From UBA12068 sp964452415 (GTDB lineage Bacteria; Patescibacteriota; Minisyncoccia; Moranbacterales; GWC2-37-73), in NCBI GenBank assembly GCA_964452415.1, contig CAYVME010000001.1:8128-72127 (forward strand): a DNA stretch of 64,000 nucleotides, read 5' to 3'. Every line of letters starts with the position of its first letter. Positions within the stretch are counted from its first letter, which is position 1. The notes beneath the pieces were generated by a model. It saw only the letters and a list, made by a program, of their open reading frames with translations, was not told the DNA's origin and searched no databases. Of this stretch, positions 42,334 through 51,149 are shown piece after piece. The position numbers and the translations under genes are program-made.

Positions 42334-43569
42334 TCAATGATTTTTTTTGCGCGGTCTTATCATCTCGAAAAGTTTTGTTTCGTTGTTAACTAGCAATGGT
42401 AACGGATACATGAACTTTTTTAGTTCAGGATACCAGCCAGAATCTGGAGATCTGTACTCAGAAGCTTGTTCCATTGCAAGCCTGCTATAATATTTTGCCT
42501 CCTGCCTGGCAGATGTTTCAGTTTCATCCCCTCCATAACAAGCTGCAGTTAAAAGCAAAAATCCTTTTGGAGCATTAGGTTTTATTACATCCAACCCAAT
42601 CCTTATAACCTTCGACAACTCTGGGTTCAAAAGACCAACCAGCACTGCCGTATTTGGCACCGTTATTGATTCAGATGGCCTTGATTTGCAAATTCCTAAA
42701 ATCCATTCACCATGTGTCATTTCCTCAATAGGGCGCTTGGATTTCCTAATCGCAGATCCATGTTTAATGTTTCCTTGCAATATCGGAAGCAAATCCAATT
42801 TCATCTGAAGCGACATACTTGGATACAATTCACATATCAAAGCAAAAAGTTCACCCACTGAGACATTCTCAGGCTGATTAGCCAAATCGCGTTTTTGCCC
42901 ATTTTCACCATGAAGCACAAAAAACTCATCATCTGTGTCCATGCCAAATACAATTGCAAAAACCTTGTGCCTGGATCCCTGATAGGCTTTTTCGATGTTC
43001 ATCCTGAAACCCTTAGCATCCCTGATGGATTGTTCAATATCAAAATTAGACGCCTTACATCCCCTTGTTTTGTTATCCCCCCTGGAAAAATGATAGGTGC
43101 AAATTATTAAAGTGGAAAATTCCACTTGCTTCAGCAATTCAGTATTGCCACCTTGTTTATAATTTTTCTCAGAACATCTCAATGAATCAAGCAAGTTTTG
43201 ACGCTTCGCCATTAACCGCAATTGCTCGTCTATTGATTGCAAACTTCTACGCTCCAAAAATTTTATATACCCATCGCGTATTAAGCCCTTGACTGATTCG
43301 TTTAAACCATTCCATCCCCAGTTAAACTTTCCACCCAGATTTCTGAAGGTTTCCAAAAAGCCAAGTGGCATTTCCGCAAAACGAGAAACCATAAGTCGAC
43401 CATCACTGCACTTAAACACTATTACTTGAGTAGGATGTTCAGCTTTATACAGGTCAAGAGAGTCGAGATCTGCAAGGTATTTCTCTGAATACTGCCTGTT
43501 AATATCAAACAGCTCTTCAACCTTTTCCCTGAAAAAGACAGGTATGTGCGAAAAAATATTTTCTGACAT
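42334..43569 (-). CDS. CsoSCA-like carbonic anhydrase domain protein
   Basis: 411 residues. The beta-carbonic-anhydrase zinc/dyad motif C-x-D-x-R is present as KCSDGRLMV (C54, D56, R58), followed by FRNLGGKF, where beta enzymes have RN-x-GG. The second zinc site is TYHFSRGDNKTRGC (H160 and C171). This H-x10-C spacing is that of the carboxysomal enzyme CsoSCA (His242/Cys253 in Halothiobacillus) rather than the H-x2-C of ordinary beta enzymes. The rest (180-411) is a divergent second half. GGAGGT precedes the ATG with a strong spacing, and a strong terminator follows. The SulP transporter gene lies 196 bp upstream. No carboxysome genes are present. Confidence 0.8.
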   Translation of the reverse strand: MSENIFSHIPVFFREKVEELFDINRQYSEKYLADLDSLDLYKAEHPTQVIVFKCSDGRLMVSRFAEMPLGFLETFRNLGGKFNWGWNGLNESVKGLIRDGYIKFLERRSLQSIDEQLRLMAKRQNLLDSLRCSEKNYKQGGNTELLKQVEFSTLIICTYHFSRGDNKTRGCKASNFDIEQSIRDAKGFRMNIEKAYQGSRHKVFAIVFGMDTDDEFFVLHGENGQKRDLANQPENVSVGELFALICELYPSMSLQMKLDLLPILQGNIKHGSAIRKSKRPIEEMTHGEWILGICKSRPSESITVPNTAVLVGLLNPELSKVIRIGLDVIKPNAPKGFLLLTAACYGGDETETSARQEAKYYSRLAMEQASEYRSPDSGWYPELKKFMYPLPLLVNNETKLFEMIRPRKKNH

Positions 43570-43719
43570 GCGATAATACCTCCAATTTTAGATAGTGATC
43601 AATCTTAGAATTATTTCTTTATGATGTTGTAAAAAAACTAGCACGCTTCTTTCATGTAGCACACCATCATTTTCTCGAAATGCATTTTTAATATCACACC
43701 AAAAATACATTTCTTCGAA

Positions 43720-43753
43720 AAGAAAAGCGCACACAAAGATGTGTCGCTTTTCA
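43720..43753 (-). terminator. Terminator after the SulP gene
   Basis: AAAAGCG-ACACA and TGTGT-GCGCTTTT pair on the minus strand and are followed by T's, directly after the stop at 43765. Confidence 0.85.
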
Positions 43754-43764
43754 AAAACAAAAAC

Positions 43765-45381
43765 CTATTTCACCACTAGCGCTTCCTTTGTGCTTTCAAA
43801 AACATTTCCATCCTTAACCATCAAATTGAACCACTTTTCTTTTTTCAATGCTCTTTCCAGCGCAGCACTAATGGAAGACATGCGCACCTTTTTTCCCTTA
43901 ATTTTCATGCCTTCGACCATCTCTTTTATTGAATCCAATCCATCCATGTCAAAGAAAAATAAATTTCGAAAACTGAGCACAACCAATTTTGTCTCATCGC
44001 TAATCTTTGCAATATTATCCATGTGCGATTGCGCATTGACATATGTCAATTGACCAGCAAAACGATATGTCAAAGTGTCCCCATGATCTTTTGTTCTGTT
44101 AAATTCTTTGGCATTTAATCTTTTGAGAAGTTTTCCATCCCTGTTAATGTTTATCTCAGTCTTGGCTCGAGACATCTTGTTTGCAAACACAAGCAAAGCA
44201 ACCATGGATCCAATCAAAATTCCCATGATTGGGTCTTCGATGATGGTTATGATTGCCACCATTATTGCCAGAAGAAAAGCTGATTTGTCATTTTTCCAAA
44301 TTTTTTCAAAATGCTCTTTTTCGACCATTTGAGTTGCAGTGAAAATCAAAATCGAAGCCACCACTGGAAGTGGAAGATATTTAAAAATAGAAAGAAGAGC
44401 CACTGAAATTATGACAATAAAAAGACTGCTAATTGTGGCTGACATTTTGTCATTTGCTCCACTTTTCACATTTAACGATGTTCGAGCCAACGCTGCCGTT
44501 GCTGGAATTCCACCAAATAGTCCGGAAAAAATGTTTGCCAATCCAGTGCCCAGAACTTCTTTTCTAGTGTTATGTTTTGTTTTTGTCATGTTGTCAGCAA
44601 TCTTTGCAGACATCAAAGTCTCGAGAATTCCAACCACTGCGATCGCAACAGCGCCGAGAAAAACATCTTGACTGAGCACAAATGAAATTTTTGGAACAGC
44701 CCAAAAACTTCCAGAAATGTCGCCAAACTTTGAAAACAATGTTTGGAATTGCACATTTATAATTCCCGCCTGAGAAAGAAACCCAAGCAAAATTCCGATT
44801 GGTGCAAGCACAATCACTCCTGGGATTTTTGCGAAAAATATTCTCCAAACAAAAAGAAATGCAAATCCCACAGCAAAAAGCACAACAGTTGCCCAATGCA
44901 CAGCACCAATGTGAGCAATGCTTTCCATCAGGTTTTCAGTCAGTTTTTCATGAACTGCAAGATTCTTGAGACCAAGAGCAAAATTCAATTGTCCAAGTCC
45001 GATAATGAAAGCCACTCCCAAGGTGAAACCATGCACAACGCTTGATGGAATAAAAACAATATACTTTTCCCATTTAAGGATATATACAAGCAAAATCATC
45101 AAGCCAGAAACGATTGCCAACATTGGCAAAATTGAAACTCCATATTTGATTGCAAAAACAACCAAAATTCCAGACAATGCTCCAGTTGGTCCAACAATAT
45201 TAAAATTGCTTCCACCGAAAAAAGATGCGATCAATCCAGCCCAAATCGCAGTAATTACACCCATGAGCGGTGTCGCACCGGCCGCCACAGCCAATGAAAT
45301 TGAAAGTGGAATCGAAACAAATGCAACCGTCAAACCTGACTGCCAATTTTCCCTAATTCTTTGCATTACTGTTTTGCGCAT
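43765..45381 (-). CDS. SulP-family anion transporter with STAS domain
   Basis: 538 residues. The transmembrane core shows GLTVAFVSIPLSISLAVAAGATPLMGVITAIWAGLIASFFGGSNFNIVGPTGAL, the characteristic SulP N-terminal region, and the segment SGLFGGIPATAALARTSLNVKSGA. About 11-13 helices are seen. A C-terminal STAS domain (about 430-538) reads DTLTYRFAGQLTYVNAQ...LVVLSFRNLFFFDMDGLDSI. SulP proteins carry sulfate, bicarbonate or other anions. Proximity to a carbonic anhydrase-like gene favours bicarbonate (inference). A promoter and a terminator-bearing leader precede it. Confidence 0.9.
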   Translation of the reverse strand: MRKTVMQRIRENWQSGLTVAFVSIPLSISLAVAAGATPLMGVITAIWAGLIASFFGGSNFNIVGPTGALSGILVVFAIKYGVSILPMLAIVSGLMILLVYILKWEKYIVFIPSSVVHGFTLGVAFIIGLGQLNFALGLKNLAVHEKLTENLMESIAHIGAVHWATVVLFAVGFAFLFVWRIFFAKIPGVIVLAPIGILLGFLSQAGIINVQFQTLFSKFGDISGSFWAVPKISFVLSQDVFLGAVAIAVVGILETLMSAKIADNMTKTKHNTRKEVLGTGLANIFSGLFGGIPATAALARTSLNVKSGANDKMSATISSLFIVIISVALLSIFKYLPLPVVASILIFTATQMVEKEHFEKIWKNDKSAFLLAIMVAIITIIEDPIMGILIGSMVALLVFANKMSRAKTEININRDGKLLKRLNAKEFNRTKDHGDTLTYRFAGQLTYVNAQSHMDNIAKISDETKLVVLSFRNLFFFDMDGLDSIKEMVEGMKIKGKKVRMSSISAALERALKKEKWFNLMVKDGNVFESTKEALVVK

Positions 45382-45416
45382 ATTTTTTTAAAAAAATAGA
45401 TTTTATTAAAACAAAC

Positions 45417-45443
45417 AAAAAAGCACACGCCGAGGCGTATACT
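45417..45443 (-). terminator. Terminator upstream of the SulP gene
   Basis: AGTATACGCC and GGCGTGTGCT (with G-T pairs) and a run of T on the minus strand. It lies in the SulP leader, between its promoter and its start codon, and also after the ATP synthase operon. Confidence 0.85.
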
Positions 45444-45545
45444 TTTCTTTTTTGGACTATGGAAAAAGGACCGAGAAAAGTCAGAGCATCCTTTTAAAAT
45501 ATTTATCTTCAAAGCTACAAGTTCAATAACTGAACCAACCCAGAA

Positions 45546-45574
45546 ATTTTACTCCTGAGGAAAATTCTTGTCAA
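45546..45574 (-). promoter_or_regulatory. Promoter of the SulP leader
   Basis: Minus strand TTGACA, 17 bp, TAAAAT, starting 9 bp after the atpC stop. The leader of about 160 nt contains AAAAGGA/TCCTTTT pairing and the terminator at 45443-45417. Confidence 0.75.
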
Positions 45575-45582
45575 TACCAAAT

Positions 45583-46017
45583 TTAATCAATCTTGATGCC
45601 ATGTTTTGAGTGATGTTTTTTTGCCACCCGAACACGAATCATCTCTTTTTCAATGGCAGCAGCCACCTTGGCATATTCCATGTCACTCATTGAAATCTTT
45701 TCATCTTTGAGTTTCTCTGCTCTCTTTCTGGCCTCTTCAGCACGCTCAATGTCAATTTCATGAGCAGCTTCAGCAGTATCAGCAAGCACAACCAAACTGT
45801 TCTTGTGAAACTCAACAAAGCCTCCAGAGGTCGCAAGAAGCGTCTCCTTCCCTCCATTTTTAATGATAATTTCACCAGCCTTCAATGCTCCGATATATGA
45901 ACGATGATTCGGAAGTATTGTCACGATACCCTGAAGCACAGGCAAAGTGACCTGATCAATCTCTTGCTCAGAAACTGTTCTTTCGGGAGTTACAATTTTA
46001 AAATTAATTTTCTTCAT
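45583..46017 (-). CDS. atpC: ATP synthase F1 epsilon subunit
   Basis: 144 residues. N-terminal beta-sandwich: INFKIVTPERTVSEQEIDQVTLPVLQGIVTILPNHRSYIGALKAGEIIIKNGG; C-terminal helical hairpin with ERAEEARKRAEKLKDEK. It is the central-stalk regulator. Length is normal. It follows atpD by 30 bp as the last gene of the operon. Confidence 0.96.
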   Translation of the reverse strand: MKKINFKIVTPERTVSEQEIDQVTLPVLQGIVTILPNHRSYIGALKAGEIIIKNGGKETLLATSGGFVEFHKNSLVVLADTAEAAHEIDIERAEEARKRAEKLKDEKISMSDMEYAKVAAAIEKEMIRVRVAKKHHSKHGIKID

Positions 46018-46047
46018 ATGAATATATTGTAGAAAGCGAACAAAAGA

Positions 46048-47424
46048 TTATTGTTTTTTGATCTCATCGATTGATCCTTTCATGTAGAAATCTTGCTCTG
46101 AAATGTCATCCAATTCTCCACTTAAAATCATTTTGAATCCACGGATTGTGTCTGAAAGTTTAACATATTTTCCAGGAGCTCCTGTGAATTGCTCAGCCAC
46201 GAAAAATGGTTGTGAAAGATATTTTTGAATTTTTCGAGCACGAGTCACCAAAACCTTGTCCTCATCTGAAAGTTCCTCCATTCCCAAAATTGCGATAATA
46301 TCTTGAAGATCTTTGTATCGCTGAAGAACTCGTTGAACTCCGCGAGCGGTGTCATAGTGTTCTTGTCCCACAATGTTTGGATCAAGAATTGTTGAACTTG
46401 AATCCAATGGATCAACAGCTGGATAGATTCCCAATTCTGAAAGTCCTCGAGAAAGCACCACCGTTGAATCCAAATGTCCAAAAGTTGTGGCTGGCGCTGG
46501 ATCAGTCAAATCGTCAGCCGGCACATACACAGCCTGAACAGAGGTGATTGAACCATTCTTGGTTGAAGTAATTCTTTCTTGAAGCTTACCCATTTCTTCA
46601 GCAAGTGTTGGTTGATATCCCACAGCTGATGGAATTCGTCCGAGGAGCGCAGAAACTTCAGATCCAGCTTGAGTGAAACGGAAGATGTTGTCCACAAACA
46701 AAAGCACATCTTTATTTTCTTGATCGCGGAAATATTCAGCCATGGTTAAAGCTGAAAGAGCAACTCGCTGACGAGCTCCTGGTGGTTCATTCATTTGTCC
46801 GAACACCAAAGTTGTTTTATCCAAAACTCCTGATTCTTTCATTTCATGAAAAAGATCATTTCCTTCTCGGGTTCTTTCTCCCACTCCGGCAAAAACTGAA
46901 AATCCTCCGTGTTCTTGAGCAATGTTTCGAATGAGTTCTTGAATCACCACTGTCTTTCCCACTCCAGCTCCACCAAAAAGACCAACCTTTCCACCTTTCA
47001 CGAAAGGACAAATGAGATCAATAACCTTAATTCCGGTTTCAAAAATTTCAGCCTCAGTTGCTTGCTCAGAAAATTTTGGAGCTTCGCGATGAATTGGCAA
47101 GAATTGCTTCGCCTCCACAGCTGGCTTTCCATCAATCGGCTCACCCAAAAGATTGAACATTCTTCCGAGAGTTTCTTGTCCAACTGGAACCTGAATTGCT
47201 TTTCCAGTGTCAACAACCTCCATCCCTCGCTTGAGACCATCAGTTGAACCCATTGAAACTGCGCGAACTTTTCCACCTCCAACATGCTGATGAACTTCCA
47301 AAACGATTTGCTCGGTTTCACTTGTCTTGATGTTCAAGGCATTATAGATTTCCGGCAACCCTTCATCAAACTGCACATCAACAACCGGCCCGATGATTTG
47401 GATGATTTTTCCAACATTTTTCAT
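46048..47424 (-). CDS. atpD: ATP synthase F1 beta subunit
   Basis: 458 residues. Catalytic motifs: P-loop GGAGVGKTVVIQELI, the catalytic Glu in GVGERTREGNDL, Walker B LLFVDNIFRFTQAGSEVSALLGR and the C-terminal DELSEED-like segment MEELSDEDK. Sequence begins MKNVGKIIQIIGPVVDVQF. It is the catalytic subunit. It is separated from atpG by 737 bp holding two plus-strand small genes, an interruption of the usual atpA-G-D-C order. Confidence 0.98.
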   Translation of the reverse strand: MKNVGKIIQIIGPVVDVQFDEGLPEIYNALNIKTSETEQIVLEVHQHVGGGKVRAVSMGSTDGLKRGMEVVDTGKAIQVPVGQETLGRMFNLLGEPIDGKPAVEAKQFLPIHREAPKFSEQATEAEIFETGIKVIDLICPFVKGGKVGLFGGAGVGKTVVIQELIRNIAQEHGGFSVFAGVGERTREGNDLFHEMKESGVLDKTTLVFGQMNEPPGARQRVALSALTMAEYFRDQENKDVLLFVDNIFRFTQAGSEVSALLGRIPSAVGYQPTLAEEMGKLQERITSTKNGSITSVQAVYVPADDLTDPAPATTFGHLDSTVVLSRGLSELGIYPAVDPLDSSSTILDPNIVGQEHYDTARGVQRVLQRYKDLQDIIAILGMEELSDEDKVLVTRARKIQKYLSQPFFVAEQFTGAPGKYVKLSDTIRGFKMILSGELDDISEQDFYMKGSIDEIKKQ

Positions 47425-47660
47425 AATATTTTCTTCTACAAATTACAAAATTTTTACGAATTTACAAATATACAAAATGGAGATTCGTACACTTGCAAAT
47501 TTGTAATCAATTCGCACCCTGCAGAAATTAATTAAATTCTTATTGATAAATACTGGCTCAAATAAGGCAATATTTATCATCAGGAATTCAAGGCTTGACT
47601 TTTTGCACTTTTTGTGACACACTCATAGCACAAATTCAACACTTTCATTGGAGGTTTCCC

Positions 47661-47771
47661 ATGCAGTTCCTTACTATACCCCTTGCAACTTTCGCAACAA
47701 TCATTCTTGTAATACAACTATTGTGCTACAAGTCATGGCGATCAAGAAAATCAAAGGAGACAAGTTCATGA
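47661..47771 (+). CDS. Small single-helix membrane peptide, 36 residues
   Basis: GGAGG (47650-47654) precedes ATG 47661 by 6 nt. The peptide begins MQFLTIPLATFATIILVIQLL, a membrane helix, and ends with a basic tail. Its stop TGA overlaps the ATG of the next gene (ATGA at 47768-47771), implying translational coupling. It lies on the strand opposite to the ATP synthase operon. Function unknown. Confidence 0.6.
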   Translation: MQFLTIPLATFATIILVIQLLCYKSWRSRKSKETSS

Positions 47772-47962
47772 AAAAAATCACCGCATTTCTCTTTCTCATG
47801 TTCTCAACTGCCGCGACCGCATTTGCCCACAACATGCGTGGCAATTTGGCACACACCAATCCACATTGGCTCCCTGGAGTCCTCTGTATTGGTGCACTCG
47901 CTGTCTTTATTGTTGCCTTTGCAATTTCATTAGCAATCAATAATAGAAAGAACAAGGGTTAG
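47768..47962 (+). CDS. Small secreted or membrane peptide, 64 residues
   Basis: AAAGGAGA lies 8 nt before ATG 47768. Residues 1-20 (MKKITAFLFLMFSTAATAFA) form a signal peptide with a likely cut at AFA-HN. The mature part has NMRGNLAHTNPHWLPG and a second helix (VLCIGALAVFIVAFAISLAI), ending NNRKNKG. An open frame upstream could begin at 47648 but has no ribosome site. The pair is followed by a terminator and by a dispersed repeat. Possible roles: small modulators of the membrane; unproven. Confidence 0.65.
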   Translation: MKKITAFLFLMFSTAATAFAHNMRGNLAHTNPHWLPGVLCIGALAVFIVAFAISLAINNRKNKG

Positions 47963-47990
47963 CATCGTCGACCAGCGAATCTTCTCACAA

Positions 47991-48028
47991 AGCCCGACGC
48001 ACAGCAACTGTGCCGAGGGTTTTCTTTT
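47991..48028 (+). terminator. Terminator of the small-peptide pair
   Basis: GCACAG and CTGTGC with outer CCC/GGG pairs, followed by TTTTCTTTTT. Confidence 0.75.
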
Positions 48029-48039
48029 TGCAAATTTTT

Positions 48040-48128
48040 CAAAAACACTATCAGAATTAAATCCTAGATTCCGGATCAAGTCCGGAATGACACATTATCG
48101 AATTCTGAATTATATTTTTGAATTCTGC
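48040..48128 (+). repeat. Dispersed repeat, copy 1 (ATTCCGGATC...GTCCGGAAT)
   Basis: Contains ATTAAATCCTAGATTCCGG, ATCAAG, TCCGGAATGACA and then GAATTCTGAATT...TTTTTGAATTCTGC. It is very similar to 54676-54767. Both copies follow a small plus-strand gene within the ATP synthase operon. The core ATTCCGGA-N-TCCGGAAT is palindromic. Confidence 0.8.
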
Positions 48129-48135
48129 ATTTCTT

Positions 48136-48163
48136 GAAAGCTGAAAGCTACAAGCTATCAGCT
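48136..48163 (+). repeat. Heptad array overlapping the atpG stop codon
   Basis: Four units ending in AGCT: GAAAGCT, GAAAGCT, ACAAGCT, ATCAGCT. The final bases (CTA) are the reverse complement of the TAG stop of atpG. Confidence 0.75.
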
Positions 48164-49121
48164 ATTCAAGTGCTGCTCTTCCTGCCGAAATCTCTGCAAT
48201 TTCTTGTGTAATCTTTCCTTGTCTAATCTGATTGTACGCCAAGGTTAAATCTTCACTCATTTCTCCCGCTGCATCAGTTGCATTTCTCATTGCCATCATG
48301 CGAGCAGATTGTTCAGATGCTTGAGATTCCAAAACTGCATGAAACAGTTGCATCTCAATCAGGCGAGGAACAATGAGCTCCAAAACCTCCTTTGGACTCG
48401 GTTCAATCTTGTATTCCAGAACTGGTTCTTCCAATCCATATTCTTGAGCCAAAATATCCATTTCAGCGATTTGTTTTTCAATATCAATTTTTGAAATCGG
48501 CAAAACTTGTCGAATCCTTGTCTGTTGATTCACAGCGGAAATATAGTCGGTATACACGACCACAACTTTATCATATTTCTTGGCCAAATAATCATCAATC
48601 ACAATTTTTGAAAGTGGTTTAATGTCGGCAACTGTTGCAAACTTTGCCCCATCCTCAAAGGCCGCAATGATGCCTTTGCCAAGTTTTCGCACAATTCCCT
48701 CGCCCTTTTTTCCAATCGTAATGAAATCAATTTTCAAATCTTCATTTTTAATCGTTGAAACGATTTTCTTTTTTCCAATCCTGTTTATTCTCAATTTCTC
48801 CGGACTTGCAATTTCTTCTTTGATTTTCTTGGCAACTTGAGTGTTGAATGATCCGCAAAGACCACGATTTGAAGTCACCACAACCATCAAAACACTTCTC
48901 ACCTCACGCACTTCCAAAAATCCAAACCCCCTGGACAATTCAAAGGCTCTGGCCAGGTTTGTCAAAACGCTCCAAGCTGCATGCGCATAGCCTCGAATTC
49001 CCAAAACGCTTGCCACAGCTCGACGCATTTTGGCAGCCGAAACCATCTCCATTGCCTTGGTGATTTTTTTTGTCGAATTTATCGATCGTATTCGTCTTTT
49101 TATATCAAGTGAAGATGCCAT
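48162..49121 (-). CDS. atpG: ATP synthase F1 gamma subunit
   Basis: 319 residues; about 290 is usual. The coiled-coil ends are present: N-terminal SLDIKRRIRSINSTKKITKAMEMVSAAKMRRA and C-terminal ARMMAMRNATDAAGEMSEDLTLAYNQIRQGKITQEI. SNRGLCGSFNT is conserved. The extra length lies in the globular domain (around residues 95-130, with a Lys-rich segment). It is the rotating shaft coupling F1 to Fo. Confidence 0.96.
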   Translation of the reverse strand: MASSLDIKRRIRSINSTKKITKAMEMVSAAKMRRAVASVLGIRGYAHAAWSVLTNLARAFELSRGFGFLEVREVRSVLMVVVTSNRGLCGSFNTQVAKKIKEEIASPEKLRINRIGKKKIVSTIKNEDLKIDFITIGKKGEGIVRKLGKGIIAAFEDGAKFATVADIKPLSKIVIDDYLAKKYDKVVVVYTDYISAVNQQTRIRQVLPISKIDIEKQIAEMDILAQEYGLEEPVLEYKIEPSPKEVLELIVPRLIEMQLFHAVLESQASEQSARMMAMRNATDAAGEMSEDLTLAYNQIRQGKITQEIAEISAGRAALE

Positions 49122-49178
49122 AAATATTTTTTACAAAAATAAATCTCAATGTCAAAATCTCAAATCCAAACAAGCAAG

Positions 49179-50684
49179 TTATTTCTGATAAATTTCCTTG
49201 AATTCCTTGATTGCTTTTTCAATTGAGGCCACCACTTCATCGGAAAGTTCTTTCTTGTCAGCAATCAAAGACAATGTTTCTTTTGCTTGAGAGTCCAGAT
49301 ATTTGTGAAAATCAGCTTCCCAATTTCTAATTTCAACAACTTCAACATCATCAAGAAATCCATTGACCAGCGCATACAAAATTGAAACTTGATGTTCAAC
49401 AGCCATTGGCTCGTATTGACCTTGCTTAAGAACTTCAACAGATCTTCTTCCTCGCTCGATTTGATTTCTGGTTTTTTCGTCCAAGTCTGATCCAAACTGC
49501 GCAAAAGCTTCGAGCTCTCTGAATTGTGCCAATTCCAATCGCATCTTTCCAGCAACTTTTTTCATTGCTTTGATTTGAGCAGATCCTCCCACTCGAGAAA
49601 CTGAAAGACCAACATTAACCGCTGGACGAATTCCCTTGTAGAACAAGTCTGATTCCAAGAAAATTTGACCGTCAGTAATTGAAATAACATTGGTTGGAAT
49701 GTATGCTGACACATCTCCAGCTTGAGTTTCAATGATTGGAAGCGCTGTCATTGATCCTCCTCCAAAATCTTCATTGAGTTTTGCGCTTCTTTCCAAAAGA
49801 CGAGAATGCAAATAAAAAACATCTCCAGGATATGCCTCTCGTCCTGGTGGTCGCTTCAAAATCAATGATGTTTGACGATATGCCCAAGCGTGTCTCGAAA
49901 GATCATCGAAAACGATAAGCACATCTTCTCCTTTGTCCATGAAATATTCTCCCAAAGCACATCCTGAATATGGAGCAATATATGAAAGAGAGGCGCTATC
50001 TGAAGCTCCAGCCACAATCACTGTCGTATATTCCATGGCACCTTTCTTTTCAAGTTCACCCACAATGCGAGCAATTTTTGATTCTTTCTGTCCAATCGCA
50101 ACATAGATACATTTCATGTTCTGACCTTTCTGGTTGATGATTGTATCAATTGCAATTGCAGTTTTTCCGGTCTGACGGTCACCAATAATCAATTCTCGTT
50201 GTCCTCGTCCAATTGGAATCATTGCATCAATAGCTTTGATTCCAGTTTGAACAGGCTGATGCACACTTTTTCGAGTAATAACACCAGGAGCAATTTTTTC
50301 CACAGGATAATACACATCAGTTTTAATTTCCTCCCTTCCATCAATAACATTTCCAAGTGGGTCAATAACGCGTCCAATCATTTTTTCTGAAACCGGAATT
50401 GAAAGAATTTTTCCAGTGGAAGTTACATTTTCTCCTTCTTTCACTGATGTATAGTCGCCCATGATCATAACTCCAACCTCATCCAACTCAAGATTAAGAG
50501 CCACACCCATAACACCGCTTTGAAATTCAACAATTTCAGATGCCATCACATCAGACAATCCAGAAACTTTAGCAACACCATCTCCAACTTCCAAAACTTT
50601 TCCGACTTTTTCTGTCTTGGCTTCAGCTTTGAAATTCTCAATCTGCGCTTTCAATTGCTCGATGATATAGTTTTTATCGCTCAT
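49179..50684 (-). CDS. atpA: ATP synthase F1 alpha subunit
   Basis: 501 residues from ATG 50684, beginning MSDKNYIIEQLKAQI. Noncatalytic nucleotide site: P-loop GDRQTGKTAIAIDTI; VLIVFDDLSRHAWAYRQ; the arginine-finger region VNVGLSVSRVGGSAQ. The frame has six codons further upstream from an ATT-like start and was trimmed. Normal length. Follows atpH by 40 bp. Confidence 0.98.
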   Translation of the reverse strand: MSDKNYIIEQLKAQIENFKAEAKTEKVGKVLEVGDGVAKVSGLSDVMASEIVEFQSGVMGVALNLELDEVGVMIMGDYTSVKEGENVTSTGKILSIPVSEKMIGRVIDPLGNVIDGREEIKTDVYYPVEKIAPGVITRKSVHQPVQTGIKAIDAMIPIGRGQRELIIGDRQTGKTAIAIDTIINQKGQNMKCIYVAIGQKESKIARIVGELEKKGAMEYTTVIVAGASDSASLSYIAPYSGCALGEYFMDKGEDVLIVFDDLSRHAWAYRQTSLILKRPPGREAYPGDVFYLHSRLLERSAKLNEDFGGGSMTALPIIETQAGDVSAYIPTNVISITDGQIFLESDLFYKGIRPAVNVGLSVSRVGGSAQIKAMKKVAGKMRLELAQFRELEAFAQFGSDLDEKTRNQIERGRRSVEVLKQGQYEPMAVEHQVSILYALVNGFLDDVEVVEIRNWEADFHKYLDSQAKETLSLIADKKELSDEVVASIEKAIKEFKEIYQK

Positions 50685-50723
50685 ATTTTTTATTATCAAT
50701 TAATAATTTCTAAAATGTTAAAC

Positions 50724-51125
50724 TTATTTACTTAGTTGTTTCTTTAGTTGTGAGAGCATGCCTTCAATGCTCATGTCTATCATTTCATCTCCGACCTTGA
50801 TTACTATCCCTCCCTTAATCTTCTTTTCTATCTGATTCTCAATATTGACCGTTTCAGCTTCATATTTAAGCTTTACATAATTCTTGATTTTTTCCACCAC
50901 AGCCCCCTCCAATTTCTGAGCACTGAGCACAACACAATCAACTGACCTGTTTTCATCATTCCAAATCTTGGAAAATTTTTCACTTATCTTGGAAACATTG
51001 TTTGCCTGCTTCTTTTTGATTAAAAATTTTGCAAATTCCAAAACAACGCCATCGATTTCGCTTTGAGATTTTCCCTTTGTCATTTCATGCAAAGTTTTTG
51101 CGTAGTCGGTATTGCTAATTTTCAT
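50724..51125 (-). CDS. atpH: ATP synthase F1 delta subunit (short)
   Basis: 133 residues; about 175 is usual. Begins MKISNTDYAKTLHEMTKGKSQSEIDGVVLEFAKFLIKKKQ and has the C-terminal strand-helix KIKGGIVIKVGDEMIDMSIEGMLSQLKKQL, the OSCP/delta hallmark (GG-x-x-x-x-x-G-D...D-S). The N-terminal six-helix domain is shortened. It links the b stalk to the top of F1; only one copy exists to serve both b subunits. Confidence 0.92.
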   Translation of the reverse strand: MKISNTDYAKTLHEMTKGKSQSEIDGVVLEFAKFLIKKKQANNVSKISEKFSKIWNDENRSVDCVVLSAQKLEGAVVEKIKNYVKLKYEAETVNIENQIEKKIKGGIVIKVGDEMIDMSIEGMLSQLKKQLSK

Positions 51126-51149
51126 CACTTTTTAAATTAATATTTTTGA

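Noticed and set aside
47595..47623. Sigma-70 promoter for the small-peptide pair
   Set aside because: A good -35 (TTGACT) is present, but nothing close to TATAAT lies 16-18 bp downstream.
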